Position numbers and translations under genes: made by a program
Shown: positions 31,719 through 43,776 of the stretch, piece after piece
How positions within the stretch are numbered: the stretch's first letter is position 1
Layout: every line of letters begins with the position of its first letter
The notes under the pieces: model-generated
What the model saw: the letters and a program-made list of their open reading frames with translations, nothing else
What the model was told of the DNA's origin: nothing
The model's database searches: none
NCBI RefSeq assembly: GCF_050436995.1
Contig: NC_134765.1
Coordinates: forward strand, 8,273,501 to 8,337,500
DNA from: Anticarsia gemmatalis
Taxonomy: Eukaryota > Arthropoda > Insecta > Lepidoptera > Erebidae
Direction of reading: 5' to 3'
Length of the DNA stretch: 64,000 bases

Positions 31719-31902
31719 TTTCTGCTGTAAAAGTATTCTGCAGGGAGTAACTTATGATCTTGTTCCATAAGCGTTATCTAATTTTATTTTGCTGAAAATG
31801 TAGCGATTTCCGGTGTAGAAGTTATCACCAATATGAATGTGGAATTCGGTTCCACGGATTGGCGTAAATACGGGACACACGTACACACACTTGCAACATT
31901 TT

Positions 31903-32161
31903 ATAATAATACTTCTTATCGTATGGTTAGTGGTCGCAAGCCGCCCGGAGGCCTTTGACGTGGCTTAACGACTGTTATCTTTATTGATAACAACCGGGAC
32001 CAACTTTTTACGTGCCCTCCGAAGCACGGAGACGCCCAGTTCAAATACCACTATGCGGTCATCCATCTATGGAATGACCACGCCAAGGGTTGCTTAACCA
32101 ACAGATCGTTTGCCGACTGGTGAGCACAACTTGCTATGGGCGCCTCTATAATAATAATACT
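31903..32161 (-). mobile_element. SINE-D, full-length copy with 11 bp target duplication
   Basis: ATAATAATACT occurs at 31903-31913 and 32151-32161. Between them lies a 237 bp element whose minus strand runs from GAGGCGCCCATAGCAAGTTG to CACTAACCATACGATAAGAAG. It matches the 14.7 kb copy throughout, including GTGCCCTCCGAAGCACGGAG on the plus strand. The target duplication lies in an ATA-rich site, so its exact length is ambiguous by a base or two. Confidence 0.85.
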
Positions 32162-32454
32162 AAGTAGTGGTGCCGACATAGGTGCTCACTGGATCGTTAA
32201 TTAATTTACAAATTGATCTAACAAACAAAGAGCTATTAATTTATTACGTTTCAATATATAATATTAATAATTAATTGTAATTTCGTTAACAGTTTTGTCA
32301 CATATTGTTTTGAGCACATGCGTACATTTAGGTCACAGTACTTTTGTAGTAAATTCAACACGCTTTCAAAAATACTTTCGCTTTGTTCTAACGATTGATA
32401 CTTACAAGTTGGCTATAAGATTTTTTTGTCACTTATGCATAGGTTTAGTAATAG

Positions 32455-32582
32455 GTAGGCTGTGGTCGTTGTGGCGGTCCGATAGACAGTTTACTCCATG
32501 TAAAATACTGACATCCAGCTCCAGCTACATCTGGTGAGACTGGAAGCCGACTCCAACATAGTTGGAAGAAAGACTACTGATT
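32455..32582 (-). repeat. Repeat E copy, partial
   Basis: Plus-strand GTTTACTCCATGTAAAATAC, CATCTGGTGAGACTGGAAGC and CGACTCCAACATAGTTGGAA are the complement of the first half of the 2.4 kb copy. Confidence 0.7.
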
Positions 32583-33256
32583 TAATTGCTAGCATATGGT
32601 TACTTTTTAGCATTTGAAAACCTCTCTGCCTAGTAGACATTAGCGTTTATAGTAATCTTTCCGTGATCTCAAGATATTCTATTGAAGAGATAGGAATTTG
32701 CATGTTGCGCTTTTTGCATCGCTTTTTCTTTAAAAGTAGTAGATTTCAGCAGACTATAATAATATATTTTGTTGCAGTTTCTTCCCGGGACTTTAAAATA
32801 AACTGTGTACCAGCGTTTCATCAAAAGATGTTCAGGAGTTCAGGCTTGATTGAATAAGAAACATCCAAACTTACGCATTTACAATATTAGTATTAGTATA
32901 CATGCAAATAAATACAGCTAATAGACGACGCTAGTAAAAATAAAGCATCATTTTATTCAAATCGTCTATTCGACTTAATACTGATATACCGTTGGAGTTA
33001 AAATTCGTTGCAGCGTGGTTGCAGAATCAACAAATTCCACAGCTTGTATACATCAACGTAACGGGTTAGAATAACAAACCGTCATATTGGTGAGACAGCT
33101 TGCAATATTTTAGATGGAAGCACAGGTGTCACTGGGTATATTGCAAATATTATATCTAGATATAGGAAAGCTTGACTTTGTTCTACATAAAACTCCAAAC
33201 AGCATCAAGATTGAAAGCCAGTGAACGTTGTAATATTTAACCAACCTGTACATACT
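32583..33256. other. AT-rich DNA, nothing recognised
   Basis: The small plus frame at 32663-32857 has no recognisable motif. No repeat family. Confidence 0.5.
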
Positions 33257-33470
33257 TACCCTCGTATTCATAAAAATATATGAAAGGCTTATAAAGTGTT
33301 AATTATAATATAATTAATATTTGACGGTTTGACTAATTTTTTTAGGCAAACATTAACGTAAAATTTTAAGACTTGAAGAGTTAGTTATACTATATAAACG
33401 CATTATACACAGAACTTCTCTTGGAGCTGCCGATTGCAGAGACGGAGTGAAAGAACAAAAACTATCATTT
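33257..33470. mobile_element. MITE-3, left half plus decayed interior
   Basis: CCCTCGTATTCATAAAAATA, TATGAAAGGCTTATAAAGTG match the left terminus of MITE-3. GACGGAGTGAAAGAACAAAA near 33443 matches its middle. The right inverted repeat is missing. A SINE-C-like tail (CAAAATCACGCCTCATAAGG) follows at 33547. Confidence 0.5.
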
Positions 33471-33708
33471 TGAAAAAAAAAACTTTTTGAACTATACTCA
33501 ACATAGTACCGCATTTATATTCGTACACATACACATACATCCATTCACAAAATCACGCCTCATAAGGTACAATGATAGTTAACACATACGAAAACCCATA
33601 TAAAGACAGATTAAGAACCCAATTTAATATGTCTAATGGGTTATTAAAGCCTTTCAATTGATACAAGTCCATAAATACGTACTTAAATATTAATTAAAAT
33701 CTCAATTA

Positions 33709-34110
33709 CTATAGCGCTATTCTCTACAGAATTGACAATTGGCTAGCTGTCGAAAAAAATGTTATGACAATCGGATCAGCACCTCTAGCGGGCGTTGTTG
33801 GAAACTCTCGATACTCGACAGTGCAGATTATACAGAATAGCTGTCCCGCGCAACTTCGCTTGCGGCACTTAAGAAAGAATAGGCCATAATTTTCCCCGTT
33901 TTTGTAACATTTTTTACTGGTACTCTGCTTCTATTGGTCGTAGCGTGATGATATATAGCATATAGCCTTCCTCGATAAATGGGCTATCTAACACTGAGAG
34001 AATTTTTCAAATCGGACTAGTAGTTTCTGAGATTAACGCGTTCAAACAAACAAACAATCAAACAAACAAACTCTTCAGCTTTATAATATTAGTATAGATT
34101 ACGCTACTAA
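33709..34110 (-). mobile_element. MITE-1 copy interrupted by Helitron-1
   Basis: The left part is 33709-33837 (CTATAGCGCTATTCTCTACA, ATTGGCTAGCTGTCG, CACCTCTAGCGGGCGTTG, ending ATTATACAGAA). The right part is 34099-34109 (TTACGCTACTA). Removing the Helitron rejoins ACAGAA and TTACGCTACT, as in the intact 17.9 kb copy (ACAGAATCGCGCTACT). Confidence 0.8.
33838..34098 (-). mobile_element. Helitron-1 inserted in MITE-1
   Basis: The 3' side reads CTGTCCCGCGCAACTTCGCT, and the 5' side ends CTTTATAATATTAGTATAGA|T. The hairpin CGCAA-GCGAAG-TTGCG is intact, while the terminal tetranucleotide reads CTAT in place of CTAG. A duplicated TATAGCATATAGCC lies inside (33953-33966). Confidence 0.85.
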
Positions 34111-34759
34111 TACAATAACACAGTCCACAATGATATAATTAATTGATAATCGAGCTGCGTCAATATCTGAATCATCTGCGATGACACGATGTGACCCTGG
34201 GTATAATTCCTAGATATTATATCGGTCTGATTGTTATTGTATGTTGATGTTCTACGAATAATCATGATCCGTGATTGATTGACTATTTCCTGTACTGTTT
34301 AATACTGCATTATTGTGGCAAAGATTGGTTTTGATACTTTATCGAATTCTCCCTTCTAGGTAAAGTATTAAGTTAAATTGCGTCATGAGTCCACGTGAAT
34401 GTTATTACTAACACTCATGGTTACAACAATGAGTTAATGTTAAAGTAATTAATTTTTTATTTTTTAGTTTACCAAATTATTTTTTTCTCTCTTGCATGTG
34501 GTGTTTGCTTTCATGAGGTTGTACATTAAACCGAATGTGATAAATTGTGTTTGACTAAGTAAAATGTAACAACTGTTACACAACCAAAAATAAATAATAA
34601 ATATGGGGGAATTTATTAGGGAAAGGAAAAAAAGAAAATATATTTTCACATATTTCCTAAATTATGTTGTCTTTATCTATTGAGTAAATTATGCGACAAG
34701 CAATCAATAAGCTATAAAACTAGTAGTCCATTGAAATGTTACATGAGTTTTACATTTGT
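34111..34759. other. AT-rich DNA, nothing recognised
   Basis: A frame at 34464-34649 is hydrophobic and low-complexity. No repeat family. Confidence 0.5.
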
Positions 34760-35040
34760 TAGAGGACGCAATTTTATTTTTGGAACATGTAGGGGAGGTC
34801 AATAGGAGCTTAACTTGAAGTTTGTGGGGTCGCCACCCTTGTCCCCCGGCCGCCATCTTGGAAAAGGGGGTGGAAACACTTTTTGCTATATCTCGGAAAC
34901 TATGCGTCTTACAATAAAATAGTTAAAGCATAATTTGTAGCAAATTATTTTCCCTACAAATATGTTAAATTTTTTTTTGCCCTAAATTAACAATTAAAGA
35001 AGTTATGAGCAAAAAAGTGTATTTTTTTTTGAAGAAGATT
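34760..35040 (+). repeat. Repeat G: GC-rich, well-preserved interspersed repeat
   Basis: A sharp GC rise from 34790 (GGGGAGGTCAATAGGAGCTT, GTGGGGTCGCCACCCTTGTC, CGGCCGCCATCTTGGAAAAG) is followed by TTTTTGCTATATCTCGGAAA, TATGCGTCTTACAATAAAAT, and GAAGTTATGAGCAAAAAAGT. I recall this phrase set from insect repeat sequence, but no class can be assigned. There is no second copy in the window and no long open frame. It directly precedes a SINE-F fragment. Confidence 0.5.
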
Positions 35041-35094
35041 TTTTTTAGCCCTTTACACACGAATGATGAAATAAAAGCAAATAAATTTACCGTT

Positions 35095-35200
35095 AATGTT
35101 TCACTGCTGAGCAAGGGTCTCCTGGAATAAGGAAGGGGATTGAGGTGAAGGTAGGTCAACTACGCCGAAAATTACTATTAGAATTCTCTGACAAGATTTC
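35095..35200 (-). mobile_element. SINE-F tail fragment, diverged
   Basis: TTTCACTGCTGAGCAAGGGT, CTCCTGGAATAAGGAAGGGG and GGTCAACTACGCCG parallel the tail of the 44.8 kb copy, with many changes. Confidence 0.5.
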
Positions 35201-35703
35201 TTAGTACCAAATAAAGCGATACTGTTTTGTCTTATACGTGTAAGCGACTTAATAGAATTAGATCTCATCTATGTTTAGGTAAAAAATATAGGTGAGTATC
35301 CAATTTCTCAATTTCACTGTCCGCTCAAATAACAACATAAATATCCTTAAGTTTTGTTTTGAAAAATTTATTTTACTATGATAAAGAGAATAAAATTGTT
35401 ATAAAGCTGAAGCGTTTTACTCTTAAGGTGGTTCGAACAAAGGATTTCCTTGCTTAAATTTGCACTTTTGTTACTCACTTTTGTGTTTATAAGACTCGTT
35501 TATGAGATTGTTGCTTGGTTTTTCTTTTGGTTTATGTCTTTAGGCTTTGTAGGTGTTTTAATTAAGGTAGGAAAAAGAGTAACGGGCTAAAGGTACTTAT
35601 ATATATACTTATAAAGCTAAGGTAAATATAACATTCTCCATATTAATATTGTTTGCATTAAGTTGTTATATGAAAGGATGACGTGATTTTATACATGAAT
35701 GTA

Positions 35704-35830
35704 TGTGTGTATTTTAAATGACTGATCCATCTGCCTCAGCACGGCTAAATTTAAAACTAATTTTGACGAAATTTTGCAAAACAGTTGGTATAGACCGAGA
35801 ATCAAATAAAGGCTAAACTAGGTACGATTA
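35704..35830 (+). repeat. Helitron-4-type relic
   Basis: GAATGTATGTGTGTATTTTA, ACTGATCCATCTGCCTCAGC and ACGAAATTTTGCAAAACAGT follow the order 'ATGTTTGT, TGAACCGATTTGAATGAAATTTGG' seen in the 63.0 kb copy. It is decayed. Confidence 0.35.
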
Positions 35831-36253
35831 AGGGATATAATTTTAATAATAACTGATGCCAAAACACATTTTTTTGTATATGCCTAAAAAACTGATTTCA
35901 CAAACTCCCCAAGAGATATTTAATATGCACCGCAAAAATGACTATAAATCTTGGATACACCCATACACTTAACGTAGTAAGGTGCTCTAAGTGCCGAATC
36001 TTGTACGTTACTATAGCAGAGTATTTTCAGCAGAAATGTACGAAAAGTACTTTCCAAAAATATACAGCAATCCATTTTCTCGCTCGCTTCAGAATCGCGA
36101 ATGATAAACGTAATACATTCGGGCTCTTCATCCTAGATCAATGTGGGTTATAGCTTATGTATTACTTTATCAAATGGATGAAAATATAATGTTATGTAAT
36201 AGTTTTCCTTCTTAGTGGCGGTGTGTTTCAATTCAAGTTAAATTAATTAATTA

Positions 36254-36437
36254 CCAATAGTCAGAAGCTTGAAAGTCTGACCATCAGTCTTACCTAGGGG
36301 TATCGTGTTTTTACTCAAGTATATAGGTTATGGAGGACCGATAGGCACTCGCTTCATGTAAAATACTGGTATTCAGATACATCCGGTGAGACTGGATGAC
36401 GACTCTAATGCTAAGAAAAGCTAGGCTCATGATGATA
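36254..36437 (-). repeat. Repeat E copy
   Basis: AATAGTCAGAAGCTTGAAAG, TCTGACCATCAGTCTTACCT, CGCTTCATGTAAAATACTGG, CATCCGGTGAGACTGGATG and GACTCTAATGC are the complement of the 2.4 kb copy over almost the whole length. Confidence 0.7.
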
Positions 36438-37446
36438 ATTTCAGGCTACTGCCAATGGATTTCAACCATTTAAACCATTTATTTTTGTTACACATAAAGA
36501 AACATCACAAATACAGAACTTAATAACTAGTCAGTACATTTATGTGCAACAAAGGGCTACAGCTCAGTATACGCTGTGCTAAGCACAAGAGAGTATAAGA
36601 GAGTCTTATAGGTAATTTTAGAGTTTGGTATTTATTAGCTATTTTTACTTATGGTGGAACAAAATATAATGAGGTTAAAAAAATGTGAGATTTGTATTTT
36701 CCTCTGTCCTGTCCTTATCCCACATTAAGAATAGTCGGCACAGCATGATCTTTATCAAAATAATGCTATTGAGGGATTTGGCAGATTTTTTTTACAACTG
36801 ACGCTAACTTTAGGAATAAAAACTTAAAGTTAAAGATTTATTAATATGATTGCAAATATGTGACTCCAAGATTAAAATCACGCTTTGGTCCCAAGAAAAA
36901 AATACACTTTCTACGATCCTTACAAACCTCTTTTGCTCTAAAAGATTAATAAAAAATAAGATTAAATTAAGATTAATATAATTTGAACGTAGCACTTGCA
37001 AAAAAGACTTACTTAGGTACTTTAACTTTCAAAGAAAATACGGTAATGAAGCAGTGATTACCTTTATAGGTAACAGAGACTGTATACGTAAGTACTTTCT
37101 TAGAATAATAAATAAATAATAGTAGAGGTGCCTAGTTTACCTTTAATTTACTTTCCTCTCTGTAGCCAAAGAGGGGCAATTTTAATACTCGGAAAAGATA
37201 AACACAATGCCCTATATTAACGGTAAATAAACTAAAAATGACGTCACGGTAACTACGCTTTGACTATACAAATAAAAAACGAATAAATTCAATTTTGCTC
37301 TTCATAAAAATGGAAACGAGAAATTTTATAAATCGTTAGCAAAATGTGCTCTAATGTAGACTGCACAATGTAATCGCTGACCGACCAACAAATATCAGCG
37401 GCTTGGTTTCAAAGGCAGTCGACAAGTTCATGACATTCATCTTTTG
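36438..37446. other. AT-rich DNA, nothing recognised
   Basis: No family repeat or protein-like frame. A small frame at 36810-37001 (minus) shows no motif. Confidence 0.5.
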
Positions 37447-37669
37447 TAAAAAGGCCAAGTGTGAGTCTGACCAGCACACGAAGGGTTCCGTACGTAAATA
37501 AGTTTATTGAATGGAAGCTCCCTTAAATATTTATTTTATTCTGTATAAGTATTTGTTGTTAAAGCAGCATAGAAAATACTTAATCTGCAAAAAATTCAGT
37601 CTAGTGACACACAGATAAGTTTCAGTAATAGGGAGTTTTTAGACTTTGGGTTCAGAATCCTTAAAAAAC
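37447..37669 (+). repeat. Repeat I copy
   Basis: AAAAGGCCAAGTGTGAGTCT, GCACACGAAGGGTTCCGTAC, TATTTGTTGTTAAAGCAGCA, CAGTAATAGGGAGTTTTTAG, TTTGGGTTCAGAATCCTTAA. It is the better preserved of the two copies and defines the family ends used for the 4.27 kb copy. Confidence 0.7.
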
Positions 37670-38251
37670 ACTAACATCGAGTATTCGACTGATGCCGGCG
37701 GGTCGGCGGGTGATGTGCAAGCTCCATAACAATTTTCATAAACAAACAATCACGGGATTGTGTACAAAATTATTGTTTCAACAGAAACAAATTTAGCTTT
37801 TATATTCTTGTTTTGATGGACAGTTATAATTAGTGAGGAAAAAAGGCCACTTCTTTTTGATAGCAAATAAGCGCCGCTACACGCGAACGATTGCGATTAT
37901 GAGTTCGTACGAAATTGTTATTTCTTTTTGAGAAAAACCATTCTCTTTTATTAAGTTTTATTTTAGTTAGAACTAGGTTATTAATATATGAAATTAGTGT
38001 TGCATAAATTTTAAAAATGGAACTGTCTCTAATTTCTGTGGTTTTTCCAGGTTGGCTTTGTTTACACATACGAGTACATAAATAGTACATTAATCGTAGT
38101 CTTTAAATTGTTTTTATCACGTTTAATGTGGCTTTAAAAGTTAAAAAATTTTGTTAAAATACGTGAAGTTCTCCTGAGATTGCCCTCTACGACACAAATG
38201 AACAATGAAACTAACAATAATTTATCGCTGTCCCTTTTGATTGTATAGATT

Positions 38252-38504
38252 ATAGCTGACCCGCGCAACTTCGCTTGCAACATAAGAGAGAATGCGTCAA
38301 AATTTCCCCCGTTTTTGTATCATTTTTTACTCGTACTCTGCTCCTATTGGTCGTAGCGTGATAATATACAGCTTATAGTCCATCCTCGATAAATGGGCTA
38401 TCAAACACTGAAAGAATTTTTCAAATCGGACCAGTAGTTCCTGAGATTAGCGCGTTCAAACAAACAAACAAACAAACTCTTCAGCTTTATAATATTAGTA
38501 TAGA
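38252..38504 (-). mobile_element. Helitron-1 copy
   Basis: The plus strand starts TAGCTGACCCGCGCAACTTC and ends CTTTATAATATTAGTATAGA. The 3' hairpin stem has lost one outer pair (TTGCAAGCGAAG on the minus strand). An interior GTTCAAACAAACAAACAAAC run is present as in the other copies. Confidence 0.85.
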
Positions 38505-38970
38505 TATAGATTTGTCAGAAAACTTAAGGTATGTCTAAACGTGTTCAGTGATTTCCTTATACCACTCGTATAGTATGCAAATGTTAGACGCATACGGCTA
38601 TCAGATGCGACGTAATACGTTGTAATATTATACAACCATATTAAGAAGGAAAGCCCTTGACATTGAGCGAGTCAAAACAAGGTGACAAAGTCAAGGGTAC
38701 TGACGCTTTTTATTTCGGTCGTGTTATTAAAAGTTTGGGTAAACAACTGTTATGGCTATGTTTGTGGTCATACTTAAAACATTGTTTTCCGTAAAAAGTA
38801 GTGGTGAAATAAAAATGGTCTATTTAAGGTTATTTTACTCTTGGTTTACGTAAAAGGAAATACCAGTGTACTTTTTTTTTGTTTGTAATTTTAGGCTCGG
38901 TAGTTTTAGTAAGTGCTAGTTTTTCTCATTAGCTAGATTTCCAAAAATACCTATGAAATGGCATTTTTAT

Positions 38971-39035
38971 CTAACCCAATGCTGGGCTGGTCACTTCTCA
39001 ACGAGGGAGGAGTTAGACCTTAGGAAATTGTAGAT
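38971..39035 (-). mobile_element. SINE-F tail scrap
   Basis: TAACCCAATGCTGGGCTGGT followed by GAGGGAGGAGTTAGACCTTA. It is a short version of the tail block only. Confidence 0.45.
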
Positions 39036-40433
39036 ACTGGTAAAAATAAGAACAAGTCACAAATAATTATGTGAAATCATCCCGATCAAATTACTAGTTG
39101 AATATTACAAACTGAAAACTTATTCTCTATTATTTGCTTAGTTCCCAAACTCAAAACTGTATCAACAATATAGTGCTCAAATATTTAATCGACTAAAAAT
39201 CGCAACTCAGCAAATACCCTAAAAGAAATTGAAGACAAATATTGAATGTCAAAAGTATTATGTTGTTCAAAGACTAAATATTGTCTTTATTGTTCTATAC
39301 AATTGGCTGTTTAGATATTTTGTAAGAATATTTCAACGGAAGATTTGAAGTATTCTTACAATTTCCGCTTGACATTTGATGAGCTTTTGATCTGGCTACG
39401 GTTTTGTATTATTTAGATATCAATCATGAAATAATACTTTGATACACTACATGGGATTTTGACGTTACGAAAAATATATGCCTACTTAAGTCGTGTTACT
39501 AGGTTCGTATTACTACAACTTTGATATCAAGTATGAAGGATGGTTTTAAGACCTTTTATTAATATGTATCCGTGTGTATTGGGGGTTGGAAATGAAAAAG
39601 GTCAAGAAACAAGTGAAAGATTAAACTTAAATTAAATAAGTATACAATATTGGGACCTCAAAAATAATCAACAAATTGATGCTTTGCTAATTTTGACTAC
39701 ATCTCTATCAATGTAATAAGTTTTTTTTTTGAGAAACCAGTCTCTATCTTTTGAAGATGTTGTACACAATAAAATTTCATTATCATATCTGATAAGAGAT
39801 TTAGCCACGACTGTGTTAAAGCAAAATTACTCTTGATGCTATGCTATTACTGAACACGATATAATCTTCATTTTATCCGTTTAAATATAAACTCAAATCC
39901 TTGCTCAGAACTCATACACAAATGATTCAAGTACATCAAGTTTTCACAATGACAAAGATTGATATACCCAAAACATTTGTACATACTAAAGCTTTAACAT
40001 ACATATAAAACAATGTATATTTGCGTAGGTTCGTTTGTCCTTTATACAAACTATATAAGACCTTTCATAACGCGAATTGTAATGACGTTACAAGGAAAAC
40101 TTAGTAAGGAAACTTACTATATTATGGTCCATAAAAGTTAATATCTAAAAAGGCTATTTTTATAAACGTACATTCATTTCTTGATAGTCTTTCCTTCCTG
40201 GAATATATAATTAATACAACAAATGACCTGATAAAATCAGTTGAATGTGTAGTTGTAAATTTTAATGTATTTAAAAATATAATATATTATCAGTACGTTT
40301 ATCAGTTGTCTAGTTACAGTAAAAGTTCTGTTTAGTTTGGAATCATATACCCATGTGACTAAAACTATTTATTATTTTGTTTACTCTTATTTATTTCCTA
40401 TATCCAAACATCCTAGCCATTGAACCCTGAAAA
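39036..40433. other. AT-rich DNA, nothing recognised
   Basis: 1.4 kb without family words, long palindromes or reading frames of note. Confidence 0.55.
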
Positions 40434-40520
40434 CGCATCTGCACCTAACATGCATGGTCTTGAATAGCCCTGCCCTCTATCTCACTTTGGTAGGAGACCA
40501 CTGCTCCACAGTGAGACAGA
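40434..40520 (-). mobile_element. SINE-F tail fragment, inverted relative to 44.8 kb
   Basis: GCCCTGCCCTCTATCTCACT, TTGGTAGGAGACCACTGCTC and CACAGTGAGACAG are a diverged complement of the tail block. A MITE-2 arm follows directly. Confidence 0.45.
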
Positions 40521-40525
40521 AAATA

Positions 40526-40596
40526 CTTTTTTGTATGAGTTTTAACGCTATTGAATAGATAAACTGCCGCTAATGTTTGATATGCCTGTGGTTTAA
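40526..40596. mobile_element. MITE-2, right arm only
   Basis: TTTTTTGTATGAGTTTTAAC, GCTATTGAATAGATAAACTG, CCGCTAATGTTTGATATGCC, TGTGGTTTAA. The left arm is missing, as in the 20.7 kb copy; both truncated copies start in the loop. Confidence 0.75.
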
Positions 40597-42203
40597 CTAC
40601 AACTACATTTAATTATTTTACGTGTGAAATGAAAAAGGATCAATTTAAATAATATTTTCCATCCTTATTAAATTTTGTGTCGAAAAACAAGACACTTACT
40701 AAAACAATAAACGTTTTGTTCCATCGAACATTCGAAACTCCAACTATTTTACGTCATGACGTCCAAAATTACACAAAGCAACTACGCAAACACCATAATT
40801 ACCAACATAATGTAACTAATTTAAGAAAATTTGTTCAACTATGGTAAACATTACCGTCGTTTGACTTCAAAACGAAGCCATTTCGTACATTCACCATAGA
40901 ATCTATTGTGCGTGATCTAAAAACGTGACAATTGACATTTAAATAGGATAAGCCTCTATTTTTAGAAACAAAACTGTATATAGTCTGATTTCATATTCAT
41001 TTGGTATAAGTTATTCTAATTTGGTAACGTTTAAAATGGCTGAGATCTCGATAATGTGAGTGAATTTCTATGAATTGTAATAATTTTGCCTATGATTGGA
41101 CTAACAGTCTTGATACTATAAATCAAACTATGGTTATCAAAATGAAACCATTTTTTTCATAATTCATACATAGTTTATTTAAGAGACTTGCCCTTTAGGT
41201 ATTATATTTCAACTGATTGATCTTTATTCATAATAAAAAGAAATATATTTTAGTCTAAATTGGTATAAATAATTTGATTGACAGAGTAAAAATTGTACAA
41301 AGAAAAAGTTTAATTATTGAGAAATGTCTATTAAGTAGTTAAAAAAGATCTGTACTTTAATGGTCAATCAGTCAGAAAATATGATATCAGTGTTTTTGCT
41401 TCAATGAAAACGTCTGACTTCAGAAAGTCATCGTTTAGAAAAAGATATTTCTATACTTCTAGAAAACAATTGATATATCTGTGTATTTTCCTGAGTATTT
41501 CTATTAATAGAGTTAAATAGGTAATAAAATTGTTTGTTCATTTCCAACGATGAGTTGTCTCATTTATATCTTATGTTATGTATCTATTATTGTTTTTAGT
41601 TTGATATCTTTACTCCGTCTACTATACAGTTAGGTAAGATGTTGTATTATTTAAAAGGAAAAGACATACATATAATATATACATAGATATAAACTACTGA
41701 TAAATAAATTTAATGAAACCATTTAAACTTTCAAACATTTGCGCTGCACTATTTTTGACATTGGTAGTCAAAATTAATAGCAAATACATATAATTATGTT
41801 CTGAGCAATACAAATACTACCTAAAGGCAATATTTTTGTATTACTATCAAATCTACAATTATTAAATCATTACGAATGAGAAACAAAAACAGACTCCAAT
41901 CATCGTTCAGACAATTTGCTAGCGACTACCGCCAGTGTTAGGAACACCGAAACGTCAAGATAACTAAGGCAAAATATAGCGTTTATTTCCATGTTATTAG
42001 ATAAAAATAGTTCTTTATAAACTTGAGAGACTTAATTCTGTATGTCTGTGAATCGTTTGTTAAGCATCAAAGATTTTGTTTGGCTTCTGGACTTCCAAGT
42101 TAAAACAATACCGGAGTGACCTTCTATTAGTTCTTGGCTAAACAATGTCACTAGTTTCAACAATGTCATATTATATATAATTCGTGATTTTCTATGATAA
42201 GTT
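40597..42203. other. AT-rich DNA, nothing recognised
   Basis: Long stretch without family repeats. The small minus-strand frame at 42032-42223 has no recognisable motif. Confidence 0.5.
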
Positions 42204-42446
42204 TCATAATAATAAGAAATCAAAATAATACTGTCTTGGTGAATCAGCGAGTCTTTGAATGTTATGCTTGTCTCTCATGAAAAACTCTTCAGTTTTGTTG
42301 TCGCGTAAGTACAAAAAATACCCAATTTCTTCGGTTTTGAGCGTTGAAGTTTTCATCGTTAGATTACTTCCATTATGTAACAATGTTTTACTTTGTATTC
42401 CTATAAGAGTAGAAAAGACTAAATTTAAAAAAAAATGGTTCTTCAA
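42204..42446 (-). other. unassigned open frame, 80 residues
   Basis: The frame has a mixed, protein-like composition in its middle (TLKTEEIGYFLYLRDNKTEE, FFMRDKHNIQRLADSPRQ) and runs from ATG to stop. I recognise no domain. In AT-rich DNA a frame of this length can occur by chance, so I do not call a gene. Confidence 0.2.
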
Positions 42447-42942
42447 TTTGTGTTTATAACCATCCCTTTACTTTGCTAAATAGTAGCAACTACCATTGAA
42501 CTTATTAAGTGTCATATGACTGTTAATGATAACGGTAATTCCCAGTCTTTAAACATTCTTATTTGATCTAACAAAATCCCCGAATATTACAAATAATACT
42601 CAACTATATATAACAAAAGTATCATTCGTAGTCGTAAAAATAACACGTCTGTGCGAAAAAAAAAACTTAAAATGGCAATAAAAATTCAAAGAGCGGACGT
42701 GGTTAAAGCGTCATTGAAACCAGTATTTATGTATCACATACAAAAATATGTATAAACCGCGACTCGGTGTATTTTTAGACATTTTTTATCTAATTTAAAT
42801 GAGATTATTTTTATCTTCGCGGACTTTTATAAGAAGGTAATCTACATCTCAAGTCTGTGTATTTTTTTTGGTTCTGCTTGTTGCTATGTTCTTATAATAA
42901 ATGCTTTTTGTGATAACTTATGCTTAATACAAGCTTTATTTA
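42447..42942. other. AT-rich DNA, nothing recognised
   Basis: Sequence between the unassigned frame and the SINE-B tail, without recognisable content. Confidence 0.45.
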
Positions 42943-42998
42943 GTTTGGAATTAAATGACCGTGTGTGAGTTGTCCAATGATATTTATTTATTCCTTCC
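42943..42998 (+). mobile_element. SINE-B tail fragment
   Basis: TAGTTTGGAATTAAATGACC, GTGTGTGAGTTGTCCAATGA and TATTTATTTATT match the 3' end of the 26.6 kb SINE-B. It is a 5'-truncated insertion with its tail on the right. Confidence 0.75.
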
Positions 42999-43029
42999 TG
43001 TATAAAATAGATCCGAATACGGATCAAGA

Positions 43030-43170
43030 TGTCTCGATTTTCTAATAATTATTAGAATATTTCTCAATAGAAGCCCGGAGTTTGGTAACATGGCCCAGTA
43101 AATAAGCCCCCCCTATTAGATGGGACTATTATTATTAATGGCGATACCTGAGTGTACTTCTGTACATAGA
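43030..43170 (+). mobile_element. SINE-C, partial
   Basis: AATATTTCTCAATAGAAGCC, CGGAGTTTGGTAACATGGCC, CAGTAAATAAGCCCCCCCTA and TTAGATGGGACTATTATT correspond to the middle of the 29.4 kb copy. Head and tail are missing. Confidence 0.65.
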
Positions 43171-43562
43171 TGGCTAGTTTTATTTAAAACTAACTATCGT
43201 TGTCAAATATTGACTAAGATATAAGTTCTTCTGTGTTAGAATATAACTCATCGGCACCAAACGGAGTAGAAGCAAAGTGCCGAAAAAGCAATAAAAAAAT
43301 TCATAATCTCTGCTTCCCTTGGAAACAGGATACGTTATGTATGTGCATTAAAATATACTTTCTCATTAAATAATCATATCAGAAACTATTCGGAGCCCCA
43401 CTGCCAATGTCACGAATAAATATTTACATAATCGTATAAAACCAATTCGTATTAAAACAATGAAAAATTTAAACATGAAACGGTTCCAAAATGAAGCCAT
43501 TTGTTATTTTCATGTAATTGTTTCATTAGGTCTTTTTAATTAACATATATACGTTTTACACA

Positions 43563-43776
43563 TAAACGGCGCAGTAGTTAAGTGGTCGCCACGACACTAC
43601 CGTTGCGTCGGGAGGTCTTGGGTTCGATTCCCTCACGGAAAAATTATTTTTGCGATCCATAAATATTTTTTCGGGTCTGGTGGTACTTTGTGTCCGTTGC
43701 TAGTATGTTTGTAAAAGTCCCCGTGGTACAAGAGCAATTCTTAGTGTGGGAAAAAAGACAACCATTAAAAAGAAAT
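43563..43776 (+). mobile_element. SINE-A, diverged copy
   Basis: It has GGCGCAGTAGTTAAGTGGTC (A box), GGTCTTGGGTTCGATTCCCT (B box), TTTTTCGGGTCTGGTGGTAC and GTATGTTTGTAAAAGTCCCC. The body hairpin is broken by substitutions. It is the oldest-looking of the five SINE-A copies. Confidence 0.8.
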
